Below, piece after piece: positions 52,876 to 61,760 of a stretch of 64,000 bases of DNA (position 1 is the first letter of the stretch; every line of letters begins with the position of its first letter). The translations under genes and the position numbers were made by a program. Origin of the DNA: Xanthomonas citri pv. mangiferaeindicae. Its GTDB lineage: Bacteria; Pseudomonadota; Gammaproteobacteria; Xanthomonadales; Xanthomonadaceae. The notes below the pieces were generated by a model. It was not told the DNA's origin, did no database searches, and saw only the letters and a program-made list of their open reading frames with translations. The stretch lies in assembly GCA_002240395.1 (NCBI GenBank), contig CP016836.1, positions 1,364,001 through 1,428,000 of the forward strand, in the 5' to 3' direction.

Positions 52876-54057
52876 TCAGGCGTACAGCGTGGCCTGCGCG
52901 TCGTCCTCGACGATCGCATGCGGCACGAAGCGGGCGCTGTCGCGGGTGATCGGGCCGTCGTCCTCGCGGATGCCGATGCCGCAGGCGACATCGCCGACGA
53001 CCCAGCTGCCGACCAGCGGATAGTGGCCGTCGAACTGCGGCAGTGGGTGCAGTGCCTGGCGGATGCACGGACCGGCATAGGGGCCTTCGCTCTCGAGCCA
53101 GCGGCCATCAGGCAGATGCATGGCCACGTTGGCGCCTTCGCGCGAATGCAGCGGCTTGCGCACCCAGCCGGCCGGCAGCGCACCGCCGTCGTCGAACGCT
53201 GCGGCCAACAGGTTGGGATGGCCCGGGTGGCGCTCCCACAGCAGTGGCAGGATGCCCTTGTTGCTGAGCAGCGCCTTCCACGGCGGCTCGAGCAGGCGCA
53301 GACCCGATCCAGGCAGTGCGCGGCCGAAGTCCTCGGCGAACAGGTCTTCGAGCGGATAGAGCTTGAACAGCGTGCCGATCACGGTGTCGTCGAGGTCGGT
53401 GAACCGCCCGTCGTCCGACAGCCCGACATCCTCGATCGCGATCGGCGCGCCGTGCAGGCCGGCCTGGGCGGCGCAGTCGCGCAGATAGTCGACCGTGCCC
53501 TGGTCTTCCTCGGAATCGCGCGAGGCGGCGAACAACAGCGGCGGCGGCAGGTGCGTCGACAGCGCGCCGAAGCGCTCGACCAGCGCCTCGTGGATCGAAT
53601 TGAACTGGTCGGCCTCGGCCGGCAGGCGCCCGGCTTCGCGCTGGTCCTCCAGCCACTGCCACTGGAAGAACGCGGCCTCGAACAACGAAGTCGGGGTGTC
53701 GTAGTTGAGCTCGTAGAGCTTGGCCGGACCCTGGCCGTCGTAGGCGAAGTCCAGACGCCCGTAGAGATGGCCCTCGCGGCGGCGCCAACTCTCGGCGACC
53801 CAGTCGCGGAACGGCGCGGGAATCGCCAGCCGCTGCATCAGCGCATCGCTGCCGGCGATCTCATCGACCAGGTCGAGCGCCATTGCATGCAGCTCGGCGC
53901 TCGGATCCTCGAGATCGCTCTCGATCTGGCGCAGGGTGAACGCGTAATAGGCGCGTTCGTCCCAATAGCGGGCGCCATCGATGGTATGGAAGCGGAAACC
54001 GCTTTCGGCAGCGCGTGCGCGCCAGTCGCCGCGCTCGACGATCGGGATCCGCCGCAC
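52876..54057 (-). CDS. ygiC: YgiC-like glutathionylspermidine-synthase-fold ATP-grasp protein
   Basis: A 393-residue ATP-grasp protein that follows E. coli YgiC closely: PIVERGDWRARAAESGFRFHTI, YELNYDTPTSLFEAAFFQWQWLEDQ, LEPPWKALLSNKGILPLLWE, and the C-terminal VGSWVVGDVACGIGIREDDGPIT. The fold should join an amine to a carboxylate using ATP; YgiC has peptide-spermidine ligase-like structure but no settled substrate. It follows the ygiB-like gene after 2 bases, the order seen in E. coli. Confidence 0.9.
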   Translation of the reverse strand: MRRIPIVERGDWRARAAESGFRFHTIDGARYWDERAYYAFTLRQIESDLEDPSAELHAMALDLVDEIAGSDALMQRLAIPAPFRDWVAESWRRREGHLYGRLDFAYDGQGPAKLYELNYDTPTSLFEAAFFQWQWLEDQREAGRLPAEADQFNSIHEALVERFGALSTHLPPPLLFAASRDSEEDQGTVDYLRDCAAQAGLHGAPIAIEDVGLSDDGRFTDLDDTVIGTLFKLYPLEDLFAEDFGRALPGSGLRLLEPPWKALLSNKGILPLLWERHPGHPNLLAAAFDDGGALPAGWVRKPLHSREGANVAMHLPDGRWLESEGPYAGPCIRQALHPLPQFDGHYPLVGSWVVGDVACGIGIREDDGPITRDSARFVPHAIVEDDAQATLYA

Positions 54058-54059
54058 GC

Positions 54060-54629
54060 TCAGCCGCCGCTGCTGCGACCGCGTCCCGAGGCGCCGAAGC
54101 CGCCGCGCTGCGCGGTCATCGCGCGATCCGGGGTGGCGGCGACCGGCGTCAGGCCGGCGCGGCCGGCAGCCGTCGCACCGGACGGCCGCAACCAGCCGTC
54201 GGTGTTGCTGCGCCAGGCCGGGGTGGCCTGCGGCCTACCGGGGGCGGCGCCGCGTGCCTGGCCCGCGGCGGGCTGCTGGGCGAGGCCGGCGCGGTTGCCG
54301 CTCATCATCTGAGACAGGAAGAAGCCCGCCATCATCGGTCCGATGAACGAGTGCCCGGCCGTCGTGCGCTGCTCCACGCAGTCCTCGGCCGGATAATCGC
54401 GCGCGCAGGCTTCGCGGCTGCCGTACTGCGGGGCCGCATCGGCGGCCTGCTGGCGGGCCTGCTCGAACGCGACGCGGCAGTTGGAGGCATCGCCGGTGGC
54501 TTCGGTGCAGCGCTCGACCGAGGTGAACAGGCCTTCCTGCATCTGCACCGGCTGCTCGCGCTGACAGGCGGTGAACAGCAGGGGCGCGGCGCCCATCAGC
54601 AGCAGGGCCGTCGTCTTCGATCGCTTCAT
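54060..54629 (-). CDS. ygiB: YgiB-family DUF1190 lipoprotein
   Basis: A 189-residue lipoprotein (lipobox LLFTACQR, Cys22) of the DUF1190/YgiB family. After FTSVERCTEATGDASNCRVAFEQARQQAADAAPQYGSREACARDY come FIGPMMAGFFLSQMM and a Gly/Arg/Ser tail ending RGGFGASGRGRSSGG, as in E. coli YgiB. It is the first gene of the ygiB-ygiC pair; E. coli places them behind tolC, which is not in this window. Confidence 0.88.
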   Translation of the reverse strand: MKRSKTTALLLMGAAPLLFTACQREQPVQMQEGLFTSVERCTEATGDASNCRVAFEQARQQAADAAPQYGSREACARDYPAEDCVEQRTTAGHSFIGPMMAGFFLSQMMSGNRAGLAQQPAAGQARGAAPGRPQATPAWRSNTDGWLRPSGATAAGRAGLTPVAATPDRAMTAQRGGFGASGRGRSSGG

Positions 54630-54715
54630 GCGCACGGGTCTCGTCGTGTGGGCGGGTTCCAGCCTGTCATGATGCCGCGTGCGCGCTGCACGGGCAAAGC
54701 GCCAGGCCCGCTGGT

Positions 54716-55615
54716 TCAGTCGAACAGCAGGCTGCGATGGGTTGCGGCGCCGGCCATCGCGCCATCGCCGATCGCCAGCGCAACACTGTGCGCAGCGCGC
54801 GCGGCGTCGCCACAGGCGAACACGCCGGACACCGAGGTGGCCTGCATCGCATCGGTGCGCACGAAGGCGCCCAGCGGCCCATCTTCGAAGGCACAGCCGA
54901 GTTGCTCGGCCAGCGGGCTGGCGACGTGGGTGCGGCTGGCAACGAACAGCCCGTCGCATGCGATCAGCCGGCCGTCCTTGAGCACGACATCCGCGTCTCC
55001 GGCCACCGCGGCGATCCGCCCCGGCTCGATCCGCACGCCACGCGCAGCGAGCGCGGCGCGCTGGGTATCGTCGGGCACGAAGCGCCCATCGAGAAAGAAC
55101 GTCACCGCGCCCCAGTCGGGCAGCATCAGGGCATGGTGCATCGAGACCTCGCCGACGGCGATCACACCGATGCGGCCGCGGTCGAGCTCGTAGCCGTGGC
55201 AGTACGGGCAATGGAACACGCTGCGTCCCCAGCGCGCTTGCAGGCCGTCGATCGGCGGCAGCGTGTCGATCACACCGGTCGCCAACACCAACCGGCGCGC
55301 CTGCACGCGCTGGCCGGCCTCGTCCTCGACCGCGAACAGGCCGATGCCGCCATCGGCGCGCACCGCGGTCGCCTGCCGCCAAGTGATGGTCGGATAGGCC
55401 AGCACCTGGGCGCGGGCGTCGGCGACGATCGCCTCCGGCGCGCGGCCGTCCTGGCCGATCAACCCGTGCGAGGCGGACGCGAAGCGGTTGCGGCGCTGAC
55501 CGGCGTCGACGATGAGCACGCGCTGGCGCGCGCGGGCGAGCTGCATCGCAGCCGACAGGCCGGCATAACTGCCGCCGACGACGACGGCATCGAAGGACGC
55601 GGTGGGGTCAGGCAT
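54716..55615 (-). CDS. Thioredoxin-reductase-like FAD/NAD(P)-dependent flavoprotein
   Basis: A 299-residue flavoprotein of the TrxB-like group. FAD site VVVGGSYAGLSAAMQLARA (residues about 11-29), redox pair CPYC in FHCPYCHGYEL (about 137-140), NAD(P) domain IGVIAVGEVSMHHALML, and FACGDAARAAHSVALAIGDGAMAG near the end. Such proteins are often thiol-disulfide oxidases or reductases beside an Rrf2 regulator, as here; the true partner thiol is unknown. Its start overlaps the rrf2 stop by 8 bases. Confidence 0.87.
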   Translation of the reverse strand: MPDPTASFDAVVVGGSYAGLSAAMQLARARQRVLIVDAGQRRNRFASASHGLIGQDGRAPEAIVADARAQVLAYPTITWRQATAVRADGGIGLFAVEDEAGQRVQARRLVLATGVIDTLPPIDGLQARWGRSVFHCPYCHGYELDRGRIGVIAVGEVSMHHALMLPDWGAVTFFLDGRFVPDDTQRAALAARGVRIEPGRIAAVAGDADVVLKDGRLIACDGLFVASRTHVASPLAEQLGCAFEDGPLGAFVRTDAMQATSVSGVFACGDAARAAHSVALAIGDGAMAGAATHRSLLFD

Positions 55616-56069
55616 GGTCGGGACGCTCGCAGGGGACGGACGGGACATGCGGCATGCGCCGCGCGAAGGAGGCGGCCAGCTCGGCCAGCGTCACCTCGCC
55701 CAGGCGCGCGATCAGCAGCGCCTCGGCATCGCGGAAGGCGATGTCGAGTGCTTCGTTGACGGCCTGCTCGACCAGGCACGCGGGCTGCGCCAAGCGATGG
55801 CCCATCGCGAACACGGTCGGTTCGCCGACCGCGCGATAGATATCGAGCAAGGTCACCGTGCGCAGGTCGCAGCCCAGTGTCCAGCCGCCACCCGGCCCCT
55901 TGGCCGAGGCGACATAGCCCCGCTCGCGCAGGCTGGCGAGCGTGCGGCGGACCACCACCGGGTTCGTGCCCAGCGCGCGCGCCAGGGTCTCGGAGGTCAG
56001 CGGGCCGTCGTGCTGGGCCATGTGCAGCAAGACGTGCAGGACGGAGGACAGGCGGCTGTCGGGCTTCAT
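55608..56069 (-). CDS. Rrf2-family transcriptional regulator
   Basis: A 153-residue Rrf2 protein: SRLSSVLHVLLHMAQHDGPLTSETLARALGTNPVVVRRTLASLRERGYVASAKGPGGGWTLGC (winged helix). Three cysteines are present but not in the spacing of IscR or NsrR, so an iron-sulfur cluster is doubtful and thiol sensing more likely. ATG 56069 is chosen because it lies within a palindromic operator and gives the standard start. It forms an operon with the TrxR-like gene. Confidence 0.9.
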   Translation of the reverse strand: MKPDSRLSSVLHVLLHMAQHDGPLTSETLARALGTNPVVVRRTLASLRERGYVASAKGPGGGWTLGCDLRTVTLLDIYRAVGEPTVFAMGHRLAQPACLVEQAVNEALDIAFRDAEALLIARLGEVTLAELAASFARRMPHVPSVPCERPDHA

Positions 56070-56088
56070 GTAACTCAAATTATTACAT
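56068..56088. promoter_or_regulatory. Palindrome at the rrf2 start, probable operator
   Basis: ATGTAA-N9-TTACAT is a perfect 6-base dyad, AT-rich, overlapping the Rrf2 start codon (56069-56067). Rrf2 regulators commonly bind such dyads to repress their own operon. Confidence 0.7.
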
Positions 56089-56146
56089 TATGCGGAGCAC
56101 CGCAAGCTCCGCCTAGACTGCGGTCCTTGCCCGATGGGACCTTTCG

Positions 56147-57529
56147 ATGCGCGCCCTGTTGCCACTGCTCCTGCTCGTCGCTGCACCCGCGGTCGCCCAG
56201 ACCGCGCCCCCGGCATCGTCCGAAGCGCATGCGCGCGCGGTCGCGGCCGGCTACAAGGCGCTGACGTTGTGCAGTGCGCACCTGGGCGGTGGCCGCACAT
56301 CGGCGCAGGTGGACGCGGTCGAGTTGCGCGGCATCTATCCCGAGTACCAGGCGCAGGTGGATGCGCTGACGGCCGTGGTCGACCGCGACGCGCACACGGT
56401 GTCGGTCGCGTTCGACCCGGCGCTGCCGCCGCGTATCGCCGCCTGGCGCCCCAACCTGGGCTGCGCGCAGTTGCCGATCGGCGCCGACGCGGCCGCGGTG
56501 GCGACGCTGCCGCGCTTCGATGCCGCCGCGCCGGACCTCGATGCCCGGTCCTGGCCGCTGGGCGAGCGTGACGCGACTGCGCCGCTGCGCGGCGACGACC
56601 GCGCGCTGTCGGCCGCACTCGACGGCGCACTGGGTGCCACCGCGTTCGGCGAGGGGCACGTCACCACGGCGGTCGTCGTGGTGCAGGGCGGGCGCATCGT
56701 CGCCGAGCGCTACCGCGACGGCTTCGGCCCGCACGTGCCGCAGCGCACGTGGTCGGTCGCCAAGAGCCTGGCCGGCGCGCTGGTCGGCGTCGCCGCAGCC
56801 CAGGGCACGCTCGATCCGGCGCGCCCGGCGCCGGTGCCCGAATGGCAGCGGCCCGGCGACCCGCGCGCGACAATCACCGTCGACCAGTTGCTGCGCATGG
56901 CCAGCGGCCTGCACAGCGACACCGCCGGCAACCGCACCGATGCGCTGTACTTCGGCGGCGCGACCGTGGCCGAGGCCGCACCCGGTTGGCCGCTGGCCGC
57001 TTTGCCGGGCACGCGGTTCCGCTATGCCAACAACGACAGCGTGCTGGCGGTGCATGCGCTGCGCGCGGCCACCGGCGACGACGCGCGCGCGCTATCGCGT
57101 CCTTACACCGACCTGTTCTGGCCCGTGGGCATGACGCGCACGTTCGCCGAGACCGACTGGCAGGGTGGCTACGTGCTGTCGAGCCAGGTCTGGTCGACCG
57201 CGCGCGACCTCGCCCGCTTCGGCCTGCTGCTCAAGGACGAGGGCGTGGCCGCCGGACGCCGGCTGCTGCCCAAAGGCTGGGTGCGGCAGGCGACGACGCC
57301 GTCCGGCCCACAGCCCGAGGGCGACTTCGGCTACGGCGCGACGCTGTGGCTGCTGCAGCGCTCGCCGGGCGTGCCGGTCGACACGTTCGCCGCGTTCGGC
57401 AACCGTGGGCAGTACATCGTGGTCGTGCCCTCGCGCGATCTCGTGCTGGTGCGCCGGGGCGAGGACCCGACCGGACAGCGCTTCGACATCGCCGCGTTCG
57501 CGGCGGCGGTGCTGGCCGCGGTGGACTGA
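56147..57529 (+). CDS. Exported serine hydrolase, class C beta-lactamase-like
   Basis: A 460-residue protein with signal peptide MRALLPLLLLVAAPAVAQ. An N-terminal domain (about 25-165) precedes a class C beta-lactamase/DD-peptidase fold: VVVVQGGRIVAERY, TWSVAKSLAGALVG (catalytic S-x-x-K, SVAK), TVDQLLRMASGLHSD, and YANNDS (Y-x-N). The C-terminal GNRGQYIVVVPSRDLVLVRRG is typical. The reaction may be esterase or peptidase; true beta-lactamase activity is not indicated. It converges with the next gene over tandem hairpins. Confidence 0.9.
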   Translation: MRALLPLLLLVAAPAVAQTAPPASSEAHARAVAAGYKALTLCSAHLGGGRTSAQVDAVELRGIYPEYQAQVDALTAVVDRDAHTVSVAFDPALPPRIAAWRPNLGCAQLPIGADAAAVATLPRFDAAAPDLDARSWPLGERDATAPLRGDDRALSAALDGALGATAFGEGHVTTAVVVVQGGRIVAERYRDGFGPHVPQRTWSVAKSLAGALVGVAAAQGTLDPARPAPVPEWQRPGDPRATITVDQLLRMASGLHSDTAGNRTDALYFGGATVAEAAPGWPLAALPGTRFRYANNDSVLAVHALRAATGDDARALSRPYTDLFWPVGMTRTFAETDWQGGYVLSSQVWSTARDLARFGLLLKDEGVAAGRRLLPKGWVRQATTPSGPQPEGDFGYGATLWLLQRSPGVPVDTFAAFGNRGQYIVVVPSRDLVLVRRGEDPTGQRFDIAAFAAAVLAAVD

Positions 57530-57588
57530 GCGAGTCGCCGCCCGCGTGGGGCGGGATTCGATTGCATCATTGCGCGTTTGCCCCCACC

Positions 57589-57629
57589 CGGCGCCTGCGG
57601 CGCCGACCTCCCCCGCGGGCGGGGGAGGT
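57589..57629. repeat. Tandem perfect hairpins between convergent genes
   Basis: CGGCGCC-TGC-GGCGCCG (57589-57605) abuts ACCTCCCCCGC-GG-GCGGGGGAGGT (57606-57629). Both are perfect. Placed 60 bases after the serine hydrolase stop and 48 bases from the DUF885 stop, they could end both transcripts, or be a dispersed repeat of a kind common in GC-rich proteobacteria. Confidence 0.8.
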
Positions 57630-57676
57630 GCGCTGGAAACGCTGGCGTTCTGCGGGAACGTGACGTCGGTGCCGGC

Positions 57677-59545
57677 TCAGCCTGCCTTCTTCTCGGCGAT
57701 CCAGTGATCCACACGCTGTTCGAGCAGGTCCAGTGGCAGCGCGCCGCCGCCGAGCACGGTGTCGTGGAAGCCGCGGATGTCGAAGCGGTCGCCCAGTTCG
57801 GTCTCCGCCTTCCGGCGCAGGGCCTGGATGCGGATCATGCCGACCTTATAGGCGGTGGCCTGACCGGGCATGATCAGGTAGCGGCGGATCTCCGACTCGA
57901 TCGCCGCCTGCGGGATCGAGCTGTTCTGGCGGAAGTAATCGACCGCCTGCTGCTCGGTCCAGCCCTTGGCGTGCATGCCGGTGTCGACGACGAGTCGGAT
58001 CGCGCGCCACATCTCCGACATCAGCCGGCCGTACTCCGAGTACGGGTCCTGGTAAGTGCCCGGCATTTCCTTGGCCAGCCACTCCGAGTACAGGCCCCAG
58101 CCCTCGGTGTAGGCGGTGTGGAACTGCTGGGTGCGGAACGTCGGCACGCCCTGCAGTTCCTGGGCGATCGAGATCTGCATGTGATGGCCCGGCAGGCCCT
58201 CGTGATAGGCGATGACCTCCAACTCGGTCTTGGGCATCGCGTTCATGTCCGACAGGTGCGCGTAGTAGATGCCCGGCCGCGAGCCGTCAGGCGTGCCGGG
58301 GTAGTAGTGCTGCGCCGCGCCGGGCTGCTCGCGGAACGCCTCCACGCGGCGCACCTCCAGGCCGGCCTTGGGCAGCAGGCCGAAGTACTCGGGCAGGTGC
58401 TGGCGGATGTTGTCGATCGCGGCGGTCGCATCGTCGATGTAGGCCTGGCGGCCGGCATCGGTGTCGGGGTACTTGAAGCGCTTGTCGGTGTCGAGGAACG
58501 CGAAGAACGCCTGCAGGTCGCCATCGAAGCCGACGCGGGTCTTGAGCGCCTCCATCTCGCCACGGATGCGCGCGACCTCGTCCAGGCCCAGCTGATGGAC
58601 CTCGTCGGCGGTCATCGCAGTCATGGTGTTCTCGCGTAGCTGGTAGGCGTAGTACGCCGCGCCGTTGGGATGGGTGGTGCCGACACCAGCCGGATTCTCC
58701 AATGCTATGGGCCGCTCCTGCTCGCTCCACGCGATGATCCGCTCGTAGGCCGGCTTGAGCTGCTCGACCAGCGCCACGCGGGCGTCTTCCTTGAGCTGCG
58801 CGGCACGCTCGGTGGTCAGTTTGCCCTGCTCGACCAGCGCATCGGCCTTGGCCTGGGCATCGGCCCACAGCGCGCTGTCGGGGCCGTCGTCGAATGGCGC
58901 ACCGGCGATGACCTTGCGCGACTGGTCGATCACGCCATCGAAAGCGAACCGCGGCGGACGGATGCCCTGCGCGGCGGCAGCGCGGCCGCGTTCGAGCAGT
59001 TGGTCGAACATCGTCGGCGCCGCCTTCAGACGGGCGATATAGGCCTGATAGCTCTGTTCGTCGTCGACCTTGTGGATGCTGATCATGAAGGTCGGGAACG
59101 CGCTGTGCATGCCGTTCATCTGGTCGAACACATAGCCGTCGGCGAGGAATGCCATGCCCTCACGCGCGCTCTCGTACTGACGCTTCCACAGATCCCACGA
59201 CAGCTTGGTTTCGGCATCGAGCGCGTCGTAGTCGAACTGCGCCTCCATCTCATCGACCGAGGCCTCTAACCAAGCCAGACGGTCGCGGCTGGCCTGCTCG
59301 GACATGTCGTCGAGCCGGTCGTTCTGGTCCTTGCGGCCCAGGAAGGTCAATTGGGTCGGGCTCTTCTGCAGCAGGGCCTCGTACTGGGTCTCGAACCAGG
59401 CGTTGAGCCGGGCCGATTCATCCTGGGCAGCCTGTCCGCTGGCGGCATCGGTCTGTGTGGTGCCGGACGGTGCGGGCGCAGATGGAGCGCAGGCGGCGAG
59501 GGCCAGGGCGAGAGCCAGCGTGGAACCGGCGGCAATGGCGCGCAT
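57677..59545 (-). CDS. DUF885 lipoprotein, probable metallopeptidase-like
   Basis: A 622-residue lipoprotein (lipobox ALALAACAP, Cys19). The DUF885 family is recognised from FETQYEALLQKSPTQLTFLGRKDQNDRLDDMSEQ and the motif VIAYHEGLPGHHMQISIAQEL (about residues 440-465), in which the H-E-x-x-P-G-H-H string can bind metal as in M3/M32-type peptidases. YTEGWGLYSEWLAKEMPG follows. It is probably a periplasmic or outer-membrane oligopeptidase; activity has not been defined for most members. Start at ATG 59545 fits the lipobox. Confidence 0.9.
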   Translation of the reverse strand: MRAIAAGSTLALALALAACAPSAPAPSGTTQTDAASGQAAQDESARLNAWFETQYEALLQKSPTQLTFLGRKDQNDRLDDMSEQASRDRLAWLEASVDEMEAQFDYDALDAETKLSWDLWKRQYESAREGMAFLADGYVFDQMNGMHSAFPTFMISIHKVDDEQSYQAYIARLKAAPTMFDQLLERGRAAAAQGIRPPRFAFDGVIDQSRKVIAGAPFDDGPDSALWADAQAKADALVEQGKLTTERAAQLKEDARVALVEQLKPAYERIIAWSEQERPIALENPAGVGTTHPNGAAYYAYQLRENTMTAMTADEVHQLGLDEVARIRGEMEALKTRVGFDGDLQAFFAFLDTDKRFKYPDTDAGRQAYIDDATAAIDNIRQHLPEYFGLLPKAGLEVRRVEAFREQPGAAQHYYPGTPDGSRPGIYYAHLSDMNAMPKTELEVIAYHEGLPGHHMQISIAQELQGVPTFRTQQFHTAYTEGWGLYSEWLAKEMPGTYQDPYSEYGRLMSEMWRAIRLVVDTGMHAKGWTEQQAVDYFRQNSSIPQAAIESEIRRYLIMPGQATAYKVGMIRIQALRRKAETELGDRFDIRGFHDTVLGGGALPLDLLEQRVDHWIAEKKAG

Positions 59546-59822
59546 GGGCGGAACTCCTGGTGGTCGGAGGTGCATTCTGCGCGGCGGCCAAGCGCGGCGC
59601 CCCTGCGAAATGTCATACCACCTGAGCTGCGCTCAAGGCTGGCAGGCGTGCAGTTTTTTCAAGGGCCGCTCTTCACACCAATTTGTGCTGAACGCAGGCT
59701 GCACGCATTCCGTGGCTGGGCGCCGAGCTTCACTGCTGTCGTACGGACTGCGGCATAGGGTGCGGCCAACGCTCCTCCTTGCCTGCCCCGCCCCAACTCC
59801 GGCCTTCCGGAAGAAGACGCGA

Positions 59823-60203
59823 ATGAAGCCCGACCCCGCCCTTGTTGCCCATCCTGCATCTGACCCTGCCCGCGACGCGTCGACGGCGGTCGATGCGGAC
59901 GACGCAGCGCTGCTCAAGCGCTTCGCTGCGTCGCTCCAGCAAGCGCCGTACTACTCGGTGGGCAGGACCTGGGAGGACTACGCGCCGGCCTACCGGCTCG
60001 GCCTGCGCAGTTGGCGCCGCACCCCCGGCGAGGACTTCGAGACGATCGCCGCCCAGCTCGAGCGTGACTGGAATGCGACCCGTGGCACATCCCGGCTGGG
60101 CTGGGTGGAGGCACGCGGCGCGGTCGAGGCAGCCTGGCAGCACTGCGCCATGGACGCCGCCTCCCGGCAGGACGCTGCCCGGCGCGCCGACCGCAACGCC
60201 TGA
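59823..60203 (+). CDS. Hypothetical protein, helical
   Basis: A 126-residue soluble protein with GGAAG about 9 bases before ATG 59823. After a Pro/Asp/Ala-rich N-terminus comes a compact helical domain: ALLKRFAASLQQAPYYSVGRTWEDYAPAYRLGLRSW, then FETIAAQLERDWNATRGTSRLGWVEARGAVEAAWQHC. The pattern resembles small cytoplasmic proteins of unknown role that occur widely in this family. It precedes folE by 61 bases on the same strand. Confidence 0.75.
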   Translation: MKPDPALVAHPASDPARDASTAVDADDAALLKRFAASLQQAPYYSVGRTWEDYAPAYRLGLRSWRRTPGEDFETIAAQLERDWNATRGTSRLGWVEARGAVEAAWQHCAMDAASRQDAARRADRNA

Positions 60204-60264
60204 GCGGGCCCTGGGGCGCTGAACGGCGCCGCGCTACCATAGCGTCTTTTCCGCGAGAGCCGCG

Positions 60265-60873
60265 ATGAGCGCTTCCCACGACGATGCCCGCAACGGCGTC
60301 CCCCGCGCCGAGGCTGAGGCCGCCGTCCGTACGCTGCTGCGTTGGGCCGGCGAGGACCCGGCCCGCGAAGGTCTGCTCGATACGCCGCGCCGCGTCGCCG
60401 ACGCCTACGGCGAATGGTTCAGCGGCTACGCGATCGACGCCGACGCCTATCTGGCGCGCACGTTCGAGGAAGTGGCCGGCTACGACGAGATGATCGTGCT
60501 GCGCGACATCGAGTACGAGAGCCATTGCGAGCATCACATGGCCCCGATCATCGGCAAGGTGCATGTCGGCTACCTGCCGTCGGGTCGCGTGGTCGGCATC
60601 AGCAAGCTCGCGCGCGTCGTCGAAGCCTATGCCAAGCGTTTCCAGGTGCAGGAGAAAATGACCGCGCAGATCGCCGGCTGCATCCAGCGCGCGCTGTCGC
60701 CGCTGGGCGTGGGCGTGGTGGTCGAAGGCGCGCATGAGTGCATGACCACGCGCGGTGTGCACAAGCGCGGGGTCAGCATGATCACCTCGACGATGCTCGG
60801 CAGTTTCCGCGACGATGCGCGCACCCGCGCCGAATTCCTGCAGTTCATCGAGGTCGGCGGCGGCCGCCGCTGA
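60265..60873 (+). CDS. folE: GTP cyclohydrolase I FolE
   Basis: A 202-residue enzyme that turns GTP into 7,8-dihydroneopterin triphosphate, the first step of folate and pterin synthesis. The zinc site is Cys88 and His91 in ESHCEHHM with Cys159 in GAHECM. TPRRVADAYGEWFSGY, GYLPSGRVVGISKLARVVEAYAKRFQVQEKMT and MTTRGVHKRGVSM are the usual signatures. Length matches the type IA family. Confidence 0.96.
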   Translation: MSASHDDARNGVPRAEAEAAVRTLLRWAGEDPAREGLLDTPRRVADAYGEWFSGYAIDADAYLARTFEEVAGYDEMIVLRDIEYESHCEHHMAPIIGKVHVGYLPSGRVVGISKLARVVEAYAKRFQVQEKMTAQIAGCIQRALSPLGVGVVVEGAHECMTTRGVHKRGVSMITSTMLGSFRDDARTRAEFLQFIEVGGGRR

Positions 60874-60882
60874 CGCGCCGGC

Positions 60883-61656
60883 TCAGCGCGCGAAGGTGTC
60901 CCAGGCCATCTTCGCGATCAGCACCACCACCAGCGCGACGAACAGCTTGCGGATCAGCGGCGTGCCGCCGCGCAGCGCCAGTCGCGTGCCGACCACCGAC
61001 CCGCCGACATTGGCGATGGCCATCGGCACCGCGAATGCGAGCAGTACGTGGCCCGAGGGCACGAAGAACGACAGCGCCGCCAGGTTGGTCGCCAGATTGA
61101 CGATCTTCGAGGCGGCGGTCGCGCGCAGAAAATCCAGCCCGAAGAAGCGGATGAACAGGAAGATCAGGAAGCTGCCGGTGCCGGGCCCGAACAGGCCGTC
61201 GTAGAAGCCGATCGCGGCCCCCATCGCCAGGGCTAGCGCCAGCTCGCGACGGCCGACCTCGCGCGGGCGGTGCAGCGCGCCGAAGTCCTTCTTGACCAGG
61301 GTGTAGGCCAGCATCGCCACCAGCAACACCAGAATCAGCGGCCGGACCGCATCGCGGGGCAGCAGGCTGACCGCGGTGGCGCCGGCGAAGGCGAATACGA
61401 ACGCGGTCGCCGAGGCGCACAGCACGGGCATCCAGGGGAAGCGCACATTGCGCGCGTAGCGCCAGCCCGCCGCCGCGGTGCCGAAGATCGAGCTGAACTT
61501 GTTGGTGCCCAGCAACGCCGCCGGGGCGTACTGGGGCAGCGCGGTGAACAGGCCCGGGAGCTGGACCAGGCCGCCGCCGCCGACCGCCGCGTCCACCAGC
61601 CCGGCCATGAAGGCGATACACACCAGCCAGATCAGTTCGGGAAACAGCGCGTCCAC
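60883..61656 (-). CDS. TSUP-family (TauE/SafE) membrane transporter
   Basis: A 257-residue membrane protein with eight to nine helices of the sulfite exporter/TauE type: VCIAFMAGLVDAAVGGGGLVQLPGLF at the start and, after the repeat, GAAIGFYDGLFGPGTGSFLIFLFIRF; the paired G-x-x-D/A-G motifs are typical. The substrate may be a sulfonate, sulfite or other anion. GTG 61656 gives a normal length; an ATG 72 bases upstream overlaps the argS promoter region. It converges with folE. Confidence 0.88.
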   Translation of the reverse strand: MDALFPELIWLVCIAFMAGLVDAAVGGGGLVQLPGLFTALPQYAPAALLGTNKFSSIFGTAAAGWRYARNVRFPWMPVLCASATAFVFAFAGATAVSLLPRDAVRPLILVLLVAMLAYTLVKKDFGALHRPREVGRRELALALAMGAAIGFYDGLFGPGTGSFLIFLFIRFFGLDFLRATAASKIVNLATNLAALSFFVPSGHVLLAFAVPMAIANVGGSVVGTRLALRGGTPLIRKLFVALVVVLIAKMAWDTFAR

Positions 61657-61723
61657 GCAGGGCCTGCAGAACCGGGCGCGCAAGCATACGCCTTCCGCGC
61701 CGGCCCGCTCAGGATGGCTCGCG

Positions 61724-61729
61724 TACAAT
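61724..61729 (+). promoter_or_regulatory. Likely -10 element of argS
   Basis: TACAAT matches the sigma-70 -10 consensus and overlaps the ATG at 61728. If used, transcription starts just after that ATG, so argS translation must begin downstream, at GTG 61761. No clear -35 is visible. Confidence 0.5.
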
Positions 61730-61760
61730 GCCCGGCCGTGCTCCGCGACACTCTTTGCCC

